A stretch of 64,000 nt of DNA from Nocardiopsis quinghaiensis. GTDB lineage: Bacteria; Actinomycetota; Actinomycetes; Streptosporangiales; Streptosporangiaceae. A model generated the notes under the pieces. That model did not search any database and was not told the DNA's origin. It saw only the letters and a program-made list of their open reading frames with translations. Shown here piece after piece: positions 8,256 through 16,080 of this stretch. A program made the translations under genes and the position numbers. The stretch lies in assembly GCF_008638365.1 (NCBI RefSeq), contig NZ_VWVU01000015.1, positions 79,963-143,962 on the forward strand. Reading direction: 5' to 3'. The stretch's first letter is position 1. Every line of letters begins with the position of its first letter.

Positions 8256-10391
8256 CTATCCGGCGGCGGGTTCGGGCTCGGCCCGGCCGGACAGGCGGCG
8301 CAGCGCCGACCTGGCGACCGCCGGGTCGGTGGTCCCCCAGTAGGGCGGCAGGGAGGCCCTCAGGAAACCGCCGTAGCGGGCGGTGGCCAGGCGCGGGTCC
8401 AGAACGGCGATGACGCCCCGGTCGTCGGTGGAGCGCAGCAGCCGCCCGGTGCCCTGGGCGAGCAGGAGGGCGGCATGGGTGGCGGCCACCGAGAGGAAGC
8501 CGTTGCCGCCGTGCGCCGCCACGGCGCGCTGGCGGGCCGAGGCCAGCGGGTCGTCGGGCCGGGGGAAGGGAATGCGGTCCACGATCACCAGGGACAGCGA
8601 GGGCCCGGGCACGTCCACGCCCTGCCACAGCGACAGGGTGCCGAACAGGCAGGACCGCTCGTCCTCGGCGAACCGGCGGACCAGCTGACCGGTGGAGTCC
8701 TCCCCCTGGCACAGGATCGGATGGTCCAGGCGCTCGCGGAGCTCCTCGGCGGCCTGCTGGGCGGCGCGCATGGAGGAGAACAGGCACAGCGCGCGGCCGT
8801 CGGCGGCCTCGATGAGTTCGGCGATCTCGTCGAGGTAGGCGGGCGCGAGCCCGTCGCGACCGGGCGGCGGCAGGTGGGTGGCCACGTAGAGGATGCCGCT
8901 GCGGGCGTGCTCGAAGGGCGATCCGACGTCCAGTGCGCGCCAGCGGGGCTCCCCCGCCGCGCGGTGGGGACCGTCATCGTCGTCGTCCGGGTCCGGTCCG
9001 CCGTCGGAACCGTCCGTGCCGGCGGCTTCGGGGCCCGCCGTGTCCCGGTGGCCCGGATCCGGGTCGGTGCGGCCCGCGGCGGCGCGTTCGGCCGCCTCCC
9101 GGGCGACCTCCCGTCCCAGCCCCCACTGGTTGGCCAGGGCGGTGAAGGAACCGCCCAGGGTGAGGGTGGCCGAGGTCAGGACCGCGGTGCGGTCACCGAA
9201 GAGCTTGTCCCGCAGCAGCCCCCCGACACCGAGCGGGGCGACGCTGAGCGAGGGCTGGCGACCCGGTGTCCTGGTCAGCCACACGACCTCGGTGCGGTCG
9301 CGCAGGGCGGGCTCGAAGGACTCCAGGATCCGCACGGCGGTGTCGTGCACCTCGCCGAGTGCGGCCAGGGCCAGGCGGCGGTCGCTGGCTCCGTCCGGGT
9401 CCAGCTCGCCTGGCGAGGGGCCGATGGCGGTGACGCAGGCCGAGGCGGCGTCGCGGGTGGCGGCGACCGCGTTGGCGAGGGCGTCGCCGATGTGGTCCAG
9501 GCGTCCCTCGGGGGACTCGGTGAACATCAGGGCCAGGCCGTCGGCGCACTCGGTCAGGCGCTCACTGACACCGGGTTCGACCAGGCGGGCGGCGCGTTTG
9601 GCGGCGGCGTTGACGGCTCGCTCGCTCAGGACGCCGGTGGCCACGGAGGTGGCGCGGTCCACGAGTTCGTGCGCCTCGTCGATCATGATCGTGCTGTGCT
9701 CGGGCAGGATGTGGTAGCCCTGCGACATGTCGATGGAGAGCATGGCGTGGTTGGTGACCACCACGTCCACGCTCTGGGTGGCCTCTCGGGCGAACTCGGC
9801 GAAGCACTCCTGTCCGAAGGGGCAGATCCGGGCACCCATGCACTCGTTGGCGCCCACCGAGACCTGGCGCCAGGCCAGGTCGCTGACGCCGGGGGTGAGT
9901 TCGTCGCGGTCACCGGTGACGGTGTCCTCGGCCCACTCGTGCAGGCGGGCCACCTGGCGGCCCAGCGAGGAGAGTTGGCGCGGGTCGAACAGCTCGGTGT
10001 CCTCGGCCTCCCCGTCCGCGGTCTGCAGGCGGTTGCGGCACAGGTAGTTGCGGCGGCCCTTGAGCACGGCGAACGTGGGCTCGCGGGGCAGCAGCGACGC
10101 GAGGGCCTCGGCCAGGCGTGGCAGGTCGCGCTCGATGAGCTGGTTCTGCAGGGCGATGGTGGCGGTGGAGATCACCACGGTCTTCTTGCTGGCCATCGCG
10201 TGTCTGATCGCGGGTATCAGGTAGGCCAGGGACTTGCCGGTGCCGGTACCGGCCTGGACCACCAGGTGTTCGCGCTTGTCGACCGCCTCGGCCACGGCAC
10301 CGGCCATGGTCGCCTGGCCCTCGCGGCGGCTGCCGCCCAGGGCGGCGACGGCCGCGTCGAGCAGGACGGGGATGTCGGGAAGATCTGCCAC
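8256..10391 (-). CDS. dinG: ATP-dependent DNA helicase, DinG/XPD type with iron-sulfur cluster
   Basis: A superfamily 2 helicase of 711 residues that probably unwinds DNA 5' to 3' during repair. Walker A is AGTGTGKS at 47-54 and the DEAH box is at 238-241. Four cysteines at 118, 184, 190 and 196, between motifs Ia and II, fit the [4Fe-4S] ligand set of XPD/DinG enzymes. A low-complexity acidic insertion (SDGGPDPDDDDDGP) lies near residues 440-480. The C-terminal helicase motifs include LWQGVDVPG and the Q-rich LAQGTGRLLRS. The start is GTG at 10391 with no obvious Shine-Dalgarno; the upstream open frame lacks family character. Confidence 0.9.
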   Translation of the reverse strand: MADLPDIPVLLDAAVAALGGSRREGQATMAGAVAEAVDKREHLVVQAGTGTGKSLAYLIPAIRHAMASKKTVVISTATIALQNQLIERDLPRLAEALASLLPREPTFAVLKGRRNYLCRNRLQTADGEAEDTELFDPRQLSSLGRQVARLHEWAEDTVTGDRDELTPGVSDLAWRQVSVGANECMGARICPFGQECFAEFAREATQSVDVVVTNHAMLSIDMSQGYHILPEHSTIMIDEAHELVDRATSVATGVLSERAVNAAAKRAARLVEPGVSERLTECADGLALMFTESPEGRLDHIGDALANAVAATRDAASACVTAIGPSPGELDPDGASDRRLALAALGEVHDTAVRILESFEPALRDRTEVVWLTRTPGRQPSLSVAPLGVGGLLRDKLFGDRTAVLTSATLTLGGSFTALANQWGLGREVAREAAERAAAGRTDPDPGHRDTAGPEAAGTDGSDGGPDPDDDDDGPHRAAGEPRWRALDVGSPFEHARSGILYVATHLPPPGRDGLAPAYLDEIAELIEAADGRALCLFSSMRAAQQAAEELRERLDHPILCQGEDSTGQLVRRFAEDERSCLFGTLSLWQGVDVPGPSLSLVIVDRIPFPRPDDPLASARQRAVAAHGGNGFLSVAATHAALLLAQGTGRLLRSTDDRGVIAVLDPRLATARYGGFLRASLPPYWGTTDPAVARSALRRLSGRAEPEPAAG

Positions 10392-10486
10392 GGGTCGACA
10401 GTACCGGCCGCGAAGGACAGGGCCGGCGCCGTCCACAGGCCGGATCGGCCGGACCGCCGCGGGCCCGGCCGGTCCCTGCGGCCTCC

Positions 10487-10960
10487 TCAGGCCATCGTGG
10501 CCAGCAGTTCGTCCAGGGCGTCCATGGACTGCCTCAGGCCGTACTCCATACCGGACTGGATCATACCGTCGCGGTCCTCGACGGTCTGGAACACCGAGAC
10601 CGCCGTGTAGAGGGTGCGGCCGTCCTTCTCCTCCAGCGTGGTGGTCTCCATGCACACGTGCCCGGGCATGCCCTCGTACTCGAAGGTCTGCACGAGGCGC
10701 TCCGGCGCGACGGCGTCGTGGACCACCCCGTGGAAGCCGTGCTCCTGCCCGTCGGGCATGCGCTCGACGAACCTCCAGGAGCCGCCCGGGCGCACGTCGG
10801 CGCGGTCGATGACCGTCTCGCTCTCCTTGAGCCCCCACCACCTGGCGAGGTGCTCGGGTCGGGTCATGGCCTTGAACACCACGTCGCGGGGCGCGTCGAA
10901 GCTGCGCGTGATGACGATGTCGTGCTGTCCGGGCTCGGCGATCACTGTGAGGTCACTCAT
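10487..10960 (-). CDS. SRPBCC (AHSA1-type) domain protein
   Basis: 157 residues with the activator-of-Hsp90 (AHSA1)/START-like fold that binds hydrophobic ligands in many actinobacterial small proteins. Family features are ITRSFDAPRDVVFKAMT at the start, WWG after the first helix and the C-terminal helix GMEYGLRQSMDALDELL. Its start overlaps the end of the upstream ArsR gene by 8 bases, the common ArsR-AHSA1 two-gene operon, implying translational coupling and repression by that regulator. The ligand is unknown. Confidence 0.88.
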   Translation of the reverse strand: MSDLTVIAEPGQHDIVITRSFDAPRDVVFKAMTRPEHLARWWGLKESETVIDRADVRPGGSWRFVERMPDGQEHGFHGVVHDAVAPERLVQTFEYEGMPGHVCMETTTLEEKDGRTLYTAVSVFQTVEDRDGMIQSGMEYGLRQSMDALDELLATMA

Positions 10961-11312
10961 GGTCGTTCTCTCCCTGGGTACCGCGTTGTCCCTGCCGGAT
11001 CCTGCGGATCTCCGCGTCGAGCCGGTCGAAGCGGTCCTCCCACTGCTGGTGGTACCGCCCGATCCACACCGACGCCTCCTCCAGAGGTGCGGTCTCCAGT
11101 CGGCAGGGGCGCCACTGCGCGTCGCGCCCCCGGGTGACCAGACCCGCCCTCTCCAGCACCTTCAGGTGCCGGGAAACCGCTTGAAGGCTGATGGGGAACG
11201 GCTCCGCCAGTTCGTTGACGGTCGCCTCGCCCTCGGCGAGCCTCGCCAGCAGTGCCCGGCGGGTCGGGTCCGCGAGCGCCGCGAACGTGAGACTCAACGG
11301 GTCGTTCGCCAT
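10953..11312 (-). CDS. ArsR-family transcriptional regulator
   Basis: A 119-residue winged helix-turn-helix repressor: LADPTRRALLARLAEGEATV followed by ISLQAVSRHLKVLERAGLV as the recognition region. No CXC or other metal-binding cysteine pair is seen, so it is likely a ligand- or partner-responsive member, as usual beside AHSA1 proteins. I prefer ATG at 11312 to the TTG at 11324, because AGGAAAG abuts the TTG but sits 12 bases from the ATG. A palindrome at 11334-11355 just upstream is the likely autoregulatory operator. Confidence 0.88.
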   Translation of the reverse strand: MANDPLSLTFAALADPTRRALLARLAEGEATVNELAEPFPISLQAVSRHLKVLERAGLVTRGRDAQWRPCRLETAPLEEASVWIGRYHQQWEDRFDRLDAEIRRIRQGQRGTQGENDHE

Positions 11313-11333
11313 CTGCTTATTCAACTTTCCTGT

Positions 11334-11355
11334 TAATCAACTGATGTGTTGATTA
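11334..11355. promoter_or_regulatory. Inverted repeat upstream of arsR, candidate operator
   Basis: TAATCAAC and GTTGATTA form a perfect 8-base inverted repeat separated by 6 bases. The site is immediately upstream of the ArsR gene and is AT-rich against a GC-rich background, the form expected of an ArsR binding site. Confidence 0.6.
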
Positions 11356-11463
11356 TGACCCGCGGCACAGTCGGGTTCAAGAGGTGAGAGGGAGGGAATC
11401 CGCCCGCGGGCCGAGCGGCGCACCGGGGGGCCTGGGGTCCGGGGGCCTGGGGGTCGCCCCCCA

Positions 11464-11516
11464 AAAGAAACAGGCCCGCGGGGAAGGCGGACCAAGTCCA
11501 CCGACCACACGGGCCT
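11464..11516 (-). terminator. Intrinsic terminator of tRNA-Ala copy 1
   Basis: On the minus strand AGGCCCG pairs with CGGGCCT across a loop holding a second GGTGGAC/GTCCGCC stem, and TTTCTTTT follows. It lies just past the tRNA 3' end. Confidence 0.65.
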
Positions 11517-11521
11517 CAACG

Positions 11522-11594
11522 TGGAGCTATGGGGATTCGAACCCCAGACCTCCTCCATGCCATGGAGGCGCGCTACCAGCTGCGCCATAGCCCC
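11522..11594 (-). tRNA. tRNA-Ala (anticodon GGC), copy 1
   Basis: The minus strand folds into a 73-base cloverleaf. The acceptor GGGGCTA pairs with TAGCTCC, including the G3-U70 wobble that marks alanine tRNAs. The D arm is GCGC/GCGC, the anticodon stem CCTCC/GGAGG encloses ATGGCAT (anticodon GGC), and the T arm is TGGGG-TTCGAAT-CCCCA. CCA is not encoded. Two further copies of the same sequence lie at 15171-15243 and 28094-28166. Confidence 0.97.
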
Positions 11595-11732
11595 GCGTGC
11601 CTTGCGGCAACGGTTAGATCTTATCGGACACGGAGGGGTGGGATGACCAGGCCGCGGTGTAGGACGTCCCACACTCCGCCCCCGTGCGGGGCACCCTGTT
11701 CGTCGGGCCCCGGAGCGGGGCACAGGGAAGGC

Positions 11733-11939
11733 ATGAGCGACAGACCACAGCAGGACCCCGTCGAGGTCCTGGTCCGTTGGGAGGACCACGGCGCCGTGTG
11801 GCGGGTGGTGGAACGGACCCCGTCCGGGGTGACGGTGGCCCTGTGCCGGTGCGACGGAGGAGAGGAGGTGGAACGCCTGGTCTCCGATGATCCGGCGCTC
11901 CTCGCCTTCGTGGACGGGCGGCACACCTCCCCGGAGTGA
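11733..11939 (+). CDS. Small conserved hypothetical protein, 68 aa
   Basis: A short acidic protein with the core VLVRWEDHGAVWRVVER and CRCDGGEEVERLVSDDPALL. The ATG is preceded by AGGGAAGG. The pattern resembles small actinobacterial unknowns that lack annotated domains. Third-codon GC is very high, supporting coding. No operon partner is evident; the next gene faces it from the minus strand. Confidence 0.6.
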   Translation: MSDRPQQDPVEVLVRWEDHGAVWRVVERTPSGVTVALCRCDGGEEVERLVSDDPALLAFVDGRHTSPE

Positions 11940-11959
11940 CGGGGACCCGACCGGTGGCC

Positions 11960-12394
11960 TTACCGGGACGCCTCCACGTGGGCCGCGGCGAGCGAGAGCA
12001 CCATCTCCCAACCGACGGCGTCCCCCTCGAAACGCACGCGCCGATCCTCCTCCGACGCCTCCAGCGAGGTGAAGCCGCTCTCCGCCACCCGCAGGGTCAC
12101 CCCGCCCGCGTCACGTTCCTCGATCCAGAACTCCACGAGCGTGGAACCCCCTCCATCGCCACAGAACCAGCGGAAGGCAGCGTAGCCGTGGGGTTCGAGT
12201 CTCTCGGCACGGATCCGGAAGGCACCGTGGACGGGATCGTGCACGATGTCCGCGTCCCCGTCCGGCGTGATCTGGTGGTCGGCGATCTCCTCGTCGTTGA
12301 CGAACCATCCTGGCCGTGTCACCAGGTCCCAGACCCGCCGCGCGGACGCGGCGACGTCCACCTGCCGCTCGATCCGGTCCGGGGCCTCGCCCAT
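11960..12394 (-). CDS. SRPBCC-domain protein
   Basis: A 144-residue START/AHSA1-like protein: IERQVDVAASARRVWDLVTRP at the N terminus, then VEFWIEERDAGGVTLRVAESGF and a final helix. It is distinct from the SRPBCC gene at 10487. GGAGAGGG lies just before the ATG at 12394. No ArsR gene adjoins it, although such proteins are often paired with one. It is read convergently toward the 68-residue gene at 11733. Confidence 0.82.
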   Translation of the reverse strand: MGEAPDRIERQVDVAASARRVWDLVTRPGWFVNDEEIADHQITPDGDADIVHDPVHGAFRIRAERLEPHGYAAFRWFCGDGGGSTLVEFWIEERDAGGVTLRVAESGFTSLEASEEDRRVRFEGDAVGWEMVLSLAAAHVEASR

Positions 12395-12622
12395 CGCCCT
12401 CTCCGCTCTCCTCAACGTGCGCACCAAGGGTCGCGCGAAGGGCGGACGTGGCGCAAGACACGGGGAGCGGACCGCGGCCCGGCACCGGAGAGGCGCCACG
12501 AGGCGAACCGGGAGGACCGCGCGGCCGACCGTGGCCAAGGCCGTGCGGCTCCAACCGGCGGCCATCGGCGCGGGCGCGAAGCCCCTGCCGGGCCGCCGCC
12601 GTCCGGGACCGTGCATGAGGAA
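12395..12622. other. Intergenic stretch without a recognisable gene
   Basis: Between the SRPBCC gene and the pectate lyase terminator I see no open frame with family character. It should hold the SRPBCC promoter. Confidence 0.5.
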
Positions 12623-12648
12623 GCCCTGGCGGCACGCCCCGCCAGGGC
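12623..12648 (-). terminator. Hairpin terminator downstream of pectate lyase region
   Basis: GCCCTGGCGG and CCGCCAGGGC form a perfect 10-base stem with a 6-base loop. On the minus strand it follows the CBM remnant, so that remnant would lie inside the pectate lyase transcript. Confidence 0.6.
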
Positions 12649-12691
12649 CCTTCCCATCTGGGATCTCGGTTCCGGTCCCGGTCCCGGCCGG

Positions 12692-12907
12692 TCAGGCCTT
12701 GCCGGACGGGGGTTCCAGGTAGTCGGTGTTGGGCGGGCCATCGGAGCCGGTGGCCACGAGCCGGACGGTACTGCTGCCGGAGCCCGCCTGCACCGTGATC
12801 GTCTCTGTCACCCGGTTCTCCCGTGCGCCCGTGGCCGCGAACGAGGTCGGCCCCGCGGTGGAGCCGTTCACCACCACCTCGCCATCGCCGCCATCGTCTC
12901 CGGGCGG
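12692..12907 (-). pseudogene. Carbohydrate-binding module remnant, in frame after the pectate lyase stop
   Basis: The codons immediately after the TAG that ends the pectate lyase stay open in the same frame for 71 codons. They encode text typical of the C-terminal half of CBM6/CBM35 modules: VVVNGSTAGPTSFAATG, RVTETITVQAGSGSSTVRLV and ATGSDGPPNTDYLE. Only about 50 residues of module are present, where a complete one has about 130, and a short DDGGDGE linker leads into it. It is most simply a truncated, untranslated domain relic. Rare readthrough of the TAG would append it to the enzyme, but nothing in the sequence shows that. Confidence 0.7.
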
Positions 12908-14491
12908 CTAACCGGCGTAGGTCTCGAACTCGGCGACGCGCGGCGTGCCGTTCGAGCTGGTGATCTCGAAGTTGATCTTTCGCAGTGTCACCGAGTCGAA
13001 GGTGATGACACCGGCTCCGCTGCCGGTGGTCAGGACGGCCCCGGTGTCGTGGTCGACGACCTGCCAGGAGCCGATGTTGCCTTCGGCTCCGGCCGCCTCA
13101 CGGATGTTGATCGTGGACACCGTGGCGTTGGAGCCCCACTTGACCGAAATGCGACCGGTCGAGCCGGTCGGCGACCAGTAGGTGCTCGTGTCGCCGTCGA
13201 TGACGTTCCCGTAGCTGGTCCCGCTGGCCTTGCTGGAGCCGTCGGCACCGGCCCCGATGCTGAGGTTGGTCCCGCCGGGAGGGTCGGTCGGGTCCGGGTC
13301 GGTCGGGTCCGGGTCCGGGTCGGTCGGGTCCGGGTCAGTCGGGTCCGGGTCGGTCGGGTCCGGGTCGGCCGGGTCCTCCGCTTCGCAGTTGCCGTCCGAG
13401 ATCCGATTGCCCTTGCCCGCGCCCGCGGTCTGCTCCAGCACCTCCAGCACGCAGCCGGCGTCGTCGAGCTCGTAGGAGTACGGAATGCTCACCGACGTGG
13501 TGGACTGCGGGTTGGGTCCGGCGGGGTAGTTATCGTCGCCCTCGCTGGACCAGGTCACGTTGTCGAAGATGTTGCCGCTGACCTCCCAGGAGCCCCTCTC
13601 ATCGGTGTAGAAGGTGCCCAGGACGTCCTTGGAGTCCTTGAAGTAGTTGTTCTCCACCTTCGCGCGGGCCCCAGCCCGGGAGTTGATGCCGGACTTCTGA
13701 ATCTCCACAAAGTGGTTGTTGTACATGTGACCGATGCCGCCGCGCAGCAGGGGCGTGCGCGAGTCGATGTTCTCGTACAAGTTGTGGTGATACGTGACGT
13801 AGCCGTTCGAACGGTCGCTCTCGCTGGACCCGACCAGGCCGCCACGGCCGGAGTTGCGCAGGGTGCTGTAGGAGAGGGTGACGTACTGGGTGTTGTTCTT
13901 CATGTCGAAGAGGCCGTCGTAGCCCTCCGACTCCCCGCCCGACGCCTCCAGGGTGACGTGGTCGACCCAGACGTTGCGGACGTCCTTCTCCATCCCGATG
14001 GCGTCACCGCCGTTGGACGTGGGTGAGCCGGACTTCTTGACGTTCCGGACGGTCACGTTCTGGATGATGATGTTGCGGGACTCCCGGATGTGGATGCCCA
14101 GCTGGTCGAACACGGCTCCGCCGCCGACGCCGACGATCGTGACGTTGCTGATCTTCTTGAGCTCGATCACGTCGTCGGCGGTGTCGCAACCGTCGCCCGA
14201 CACCTTGGAGGTGTTGCCGTGGTTGATGGTTCCTTCCACCTCGATGACGACCGGGGTGCTGGTGCTGGGCCGAGCGCACAGGGCCTCGTGGATCTGGGTC
14301 CCGGTCGTGGCCCGTACCGTCTGTCCGCCCGCACCGCCGGTGGTCCCGCCGTTCTGAGTCGCGTAACCCGTGGCGCCGTCGGCCTGCGCCGATGCCTGCG
14401 ACATCGGCAGGGCCAGACCAGCCGCCACCACGGCCGCTGCGGCCGCAGTGGCCAGCGCCGACACGAGTCGACGCTCGATTGATCGTCTCAC
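12908..14491 (-). CDS. Secreted pectate lyase (PL1) with C-terminal F5/8-type module
   Basis: Extracellular enzyme of 527 residues that cleaves polygalacturonate by beta-elimination. Residues 1-36 are a signal peptide with an Arg-rich start and an ASA cleavage region. Residues 40-365 form the PL1 right-handed beta-helix, with WVDHVTLEASG, YDGLFDMKNNTQYVTLSYS and HHNLYENIDSRTPLLR carrying the calcium and catalytic Arg region. A PDPTD-repeat linker follows (residues 372-405), then a discoidin-like sugar-binding module (NVIDGDTSTYWSP). The start is GTG with GAAGGG 7 bases upstream. Two LacI-type palindromes lie upstream. The same frame continues past the TAG into a CBM remnant. Confidence 0.93.
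   Translation of the reverse strand: MRRSIERRLVSALATAAAAAVVAAGLALPMSQASAQADGATGYATQNGGTTGGAGGQTVRATTGTQIHEALCARPSTSTPVVIEVEGTINHGNTSKVSGDGCDTADDVIELKKISNVTIVGVGGGAVFDQLGIHIRESRNIIIQNVTVRNVKKSGSPTSNGGDAIGMEKDVRNVWVDHVTLEASGGESEGYDGLFDMKNNTQYVTLSYSTLRNSGRGGLVGSSESDRSNGYVTYHHNLYENIDSRTPLLRGGIGHMYNNHFVEIQKSGINSRAGARAKVENNYFKDSKDVLGTFYTDERGSWEVSGNIFDNVTWSSEGDDNYPAGPNPQSTTSVSIPYSYELDDAGCVLEVLEQTAGAGKGNRISDGNCEAEDPADPDPTDPDPTDPDPTDPDPDPTDPDPTDPPGGTNLSIGAGADGSSKASGTSYGNVIDGDTSTYWSPTGSTGRISVKWGSNATVSTINIREAAGAEGNIGSWQVVDHDTGAVLTTGSGAGVITFDSVTLRKINFEITSSNGTPRVAEFETYAG
13281..13376 (-). repeat. PDPTD-encoding linker repeats
   Basis: About six short tandem units of 12-18 bases built on GGGTCGGTCGGGTCC encode the Pro-Asp-Pro-Thr-Asp linker of the pectate lyase. 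Such tracts join catalytic and binding modules and can vary in length. Confidence 0.8.
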
Positions 14492-14545
14492 TGTTTACCC
14501 TTCGTAGTTGAGCATGAGCATTGACGTGCTTTCCTCGATAGTAGA

Positions 14546-14557
14546 GAAAGCGCTTTC
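14546..14557. promoter_or_regulatory. LacI-type operator candidate 1 upstream of pectate lyase
   Basis: GAAAGCGCTTTC is a perfect 12-base palindrome with the central CG typical of LacI-family sites, 55 bases upstream of the GTG start. Confidence 0.55.
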
Positions 14558-14575
14558 CGTGTCAAGGGGGGTTAA

Positions 14576-14589
14576 TGCAACCGCTTGCA
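14576..14589. promoter_or_regulatory. LacI-type operator candidate 2 upstream of pectate lyase
   Basis: TGCAA-CCGC-TTGCA is an imperfect palindrome of LacI-family form, 30 bases (centre to centre) from candidate 1. Paired sites could allow cooperative repression. Confidence 0.45.
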
Positions 14590-14599
14590 AGGGGATCGG

Positions 14600-15048
14600 A
14601 CGTCTCGGATGCCTCCCACTCCCGTGTCCTGCGGTTTCGCCGGCATCCGACGTCGGATTCGGGACCGGGTACCTCAAAACGTGCAACCGATTGGACTGCC
14701 TCGTCGACGCGGCGGACCGGACACAGGCGCCCGGTCGCGGCCAGGGGAGCGGAGACTCGAAACCACGGCGGGACGGGACGGCCGTGCTGTCACGGGCGAT
14801 CGGGGAAGGCGTTCTCGATGGGTGCCGCGCCCTGGAGGAGGGGGAGCTTCCCGGGCCGGCGCCCAGACCTTCCGGCGAGCCCGGAGACGACGGGATCCCA
14901 CCCGACAGGAAGAGTCGGACGGGATCTCATGGACCGACTACGAGCTGACTCGTGAACGGCCCCTCGGGAGCTGGGGGACGTCCCCGAAAAGAATCGCGGG
15001 CTGCGGCGGGGCGGACGAAGTCCGAGCAGCAGACCACGACCAGAAGCA
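14600..15048. other. Long intergenic stretch without a recognisable gene
   Basis: About 450 bases lie between the pectate lyase promoter and the second tRNA-Ala unit. Open frames here show no family character and cross each other. I see nothing beyond a partial echo of the tRNA flank (GCGGACGAAGTCC at about 15011). Confidence 0.5.
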
Positions 15049-15111
15049 CGCCGCGAAACGCGACGGCCGAAGGCCGAGCGGCGCACCGGGGGGCCTGGGG
15101 GGTCGCCCCCC

Positions 15112-15165
15112 AAAAGAAACAGGCCCGCGGGGAAGGCGGACGAAGTCCACCGACCACACGGGCCT
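15112..15165 (-). terminator. Intrinsic terminator of tRNA-Ala copy 2
   Basis: Same AGGCCCG/CGGGCCT stem and following TTTCTTTT as copy 1, with one substitution in the loop. Confidence 0.65.
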
Positions 15166-15170
15166 CAACG

Positions 15171-15243
15171 TGGAGCTATGGGGATTCGAACCCCAGACCT
15201 CCTCCATGCCATGGAGGCGCGCTACCAGCTGCGCCATAGCCCC
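15171..15243 (-). tRNA. tRNA-Ala (anticodon GGC), copy 2
   Basis: Same 73-base cloverleaf as copy 1, including the G3-U70 wobble and anticodon GGC, with an unrelated 5' flank. Its complete arms suggest it is functional. Confidence 0.97.
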
Positions 15244-15369
15244 TGGTATGCCGGACGGTTCCCCCGCTCGGCGATGGAATAACTGTACCGGAGATCGGGA
15301 GTGGGTTGCGACTTCGGGGCCGGTGGATGGACGTGCGATGGCCTGTTTCGGGCCGAATACCCTGGAGTG

Positions 15370-15696
15370 GTGCCCGAATCAAAGCTAGAGATCCAGATGC
15401 TCCACGACCGTCTGCTGGTGCAGACGGCCCCCGACAAGAGCGAGCGGCGCAGCAATGCCGGCCTGGTCATCCCGGACACGGTCAGACTGGCGACCAGGCT
15501 CGCATGGGGCGAGGTCATCGGCGCCGGAACGAGCGCCCGCCAGGTGAAGACCGGGGACCGCGTGCTCTTCGATCCCGAGGAGCAGGGCGAGGTCGAGCTG
15601 AACGGCGAGCGCTACGTGATCCTGCGCGAACGCGACGTGCACGCCATCGCCAACGAGGTCCCGGAACAGGGTCGGGGTACCGGCCTGTACCTGTAG
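15370..15696 (+). CDS. GroES-like co-chaperonin (chaperonin-10 family)
   Basis: A 108-residue Cpn10-fold protein: MLHDRLLVQTAPDKSERR, then GLVIPDTVRLATRLAWGEVI, and GDRVLFDPEEQGEVELNGE. It ends in TGLYL, typical of a divergent actinobacterial GroES paralog that is not in the groESL operon. The mobile-loop region differs from canonical GroES, so binding to GroEL is uncertain. The start used is GTG at 15370, which fits the N-terminal extension of its relatives; ATG at 15397 is an alternative. Confidence 0.82.
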   Translation: MPESKLEIQMLHDRLLVQTAPDKSERRSNAGLVIPDTVRLATRLAWGEVIGAGTSARQVKTGDRVLFDPEEQGEVELNGERYVILRERDVHAIANEVPEQGRGTGLYL

Positions 15697-15754
15697 TCCC
15701 TTCCGTCCCGTCGGGCACATCGGCCCGGCGGGCCCTTGCACGCGCCGCCCGGGG

Positions 15755-16080
15755 TCAGGCGCGTTCGTCGTTCCGGTCGGGATTCACGACCGCCTTGACC
15801 AGCGAGTACACACACAGGTTGAGGACCTCGTAGGCGGGCGTGCGGCTGGAGTCGACGTGGGTCCACGCGGCGTGGAGCCCTGCCCACATGAGCTGCTGTA
15901 CCCAGGCCGGGGTGATCCTGGGATCGATGCTGCCGTCGGCGTGGCCGCGCTCGACGAGGGCGTACAGGGCGAGGTCGGCCGCACCGCACTCGTCCCAGGA
16001 TTCCTCGTTCCCGAACGCCAGATGATCACCTCCTGGAGCCCGAAGTACTCGGGAACGAGCCGCCGGAAGGCCTCCAGCCC
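15755..16080 (-). pseudogene. TetR-family regulator, decayed C-terminal remnant
   Basis: The minus strand encodes a TetR ligand-domain C terminus ending at TGA 15755: DPRITPAWVQQLMWAGLHAA and SRTPAYEVLNLCVYSLVKAV. Upstream the family-like text continues in another frame (LEAFRRLVPEYFGLQEVI), so a frameshift lies near 16030. The DNA-binding half is absent: the sequence meets a relic of an ABC exporter on the other strand at about 16080. Both genes appear to have lost their 5' ends in one deletion. Confidence 0.65.

Larger units (their letters stand above)
11410..11594 (-). repeat. tRNA-Ala repeat unit, copy 1
   Basis: This unit contains a tRNA-Ala gene plus about 110 bases of its 3' flank, nearly identical to the units at 15049-15243 and 27974-28166. 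All three are in the same orientation. Similarity stops abruptly at the 5' end of the tRNA. This copy carries an extra short GGGGCCTGGGG-type duplication in the flank and lacks the outermost segment shared by copies 2 and 3. Confidence 0.85.
15049..15243 (-). repeat. tRNA-Ala repeat unit, copy 2
   Basis: The second unit of tRNA-Ala plus 3' flank, in the same orientation as copies 1 and 3. Copies 2 and 3 also share the outer segment CGCCGCGA-ACGCGACGGCCGAAG, which copy 1 lacks. Confidence 0.85.

Noticed and set aside
12908..12910. Programmed readthrough of the pectate lyase TAG
   Set aside because: No stimulatory structure or known readthrough context is visible, and the following module is only half length.
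13281..13376. A CRISPR-like array
   Set aside because: The short direct repeats have no spacers and encode the PDPTD linker of the pectate lyase.
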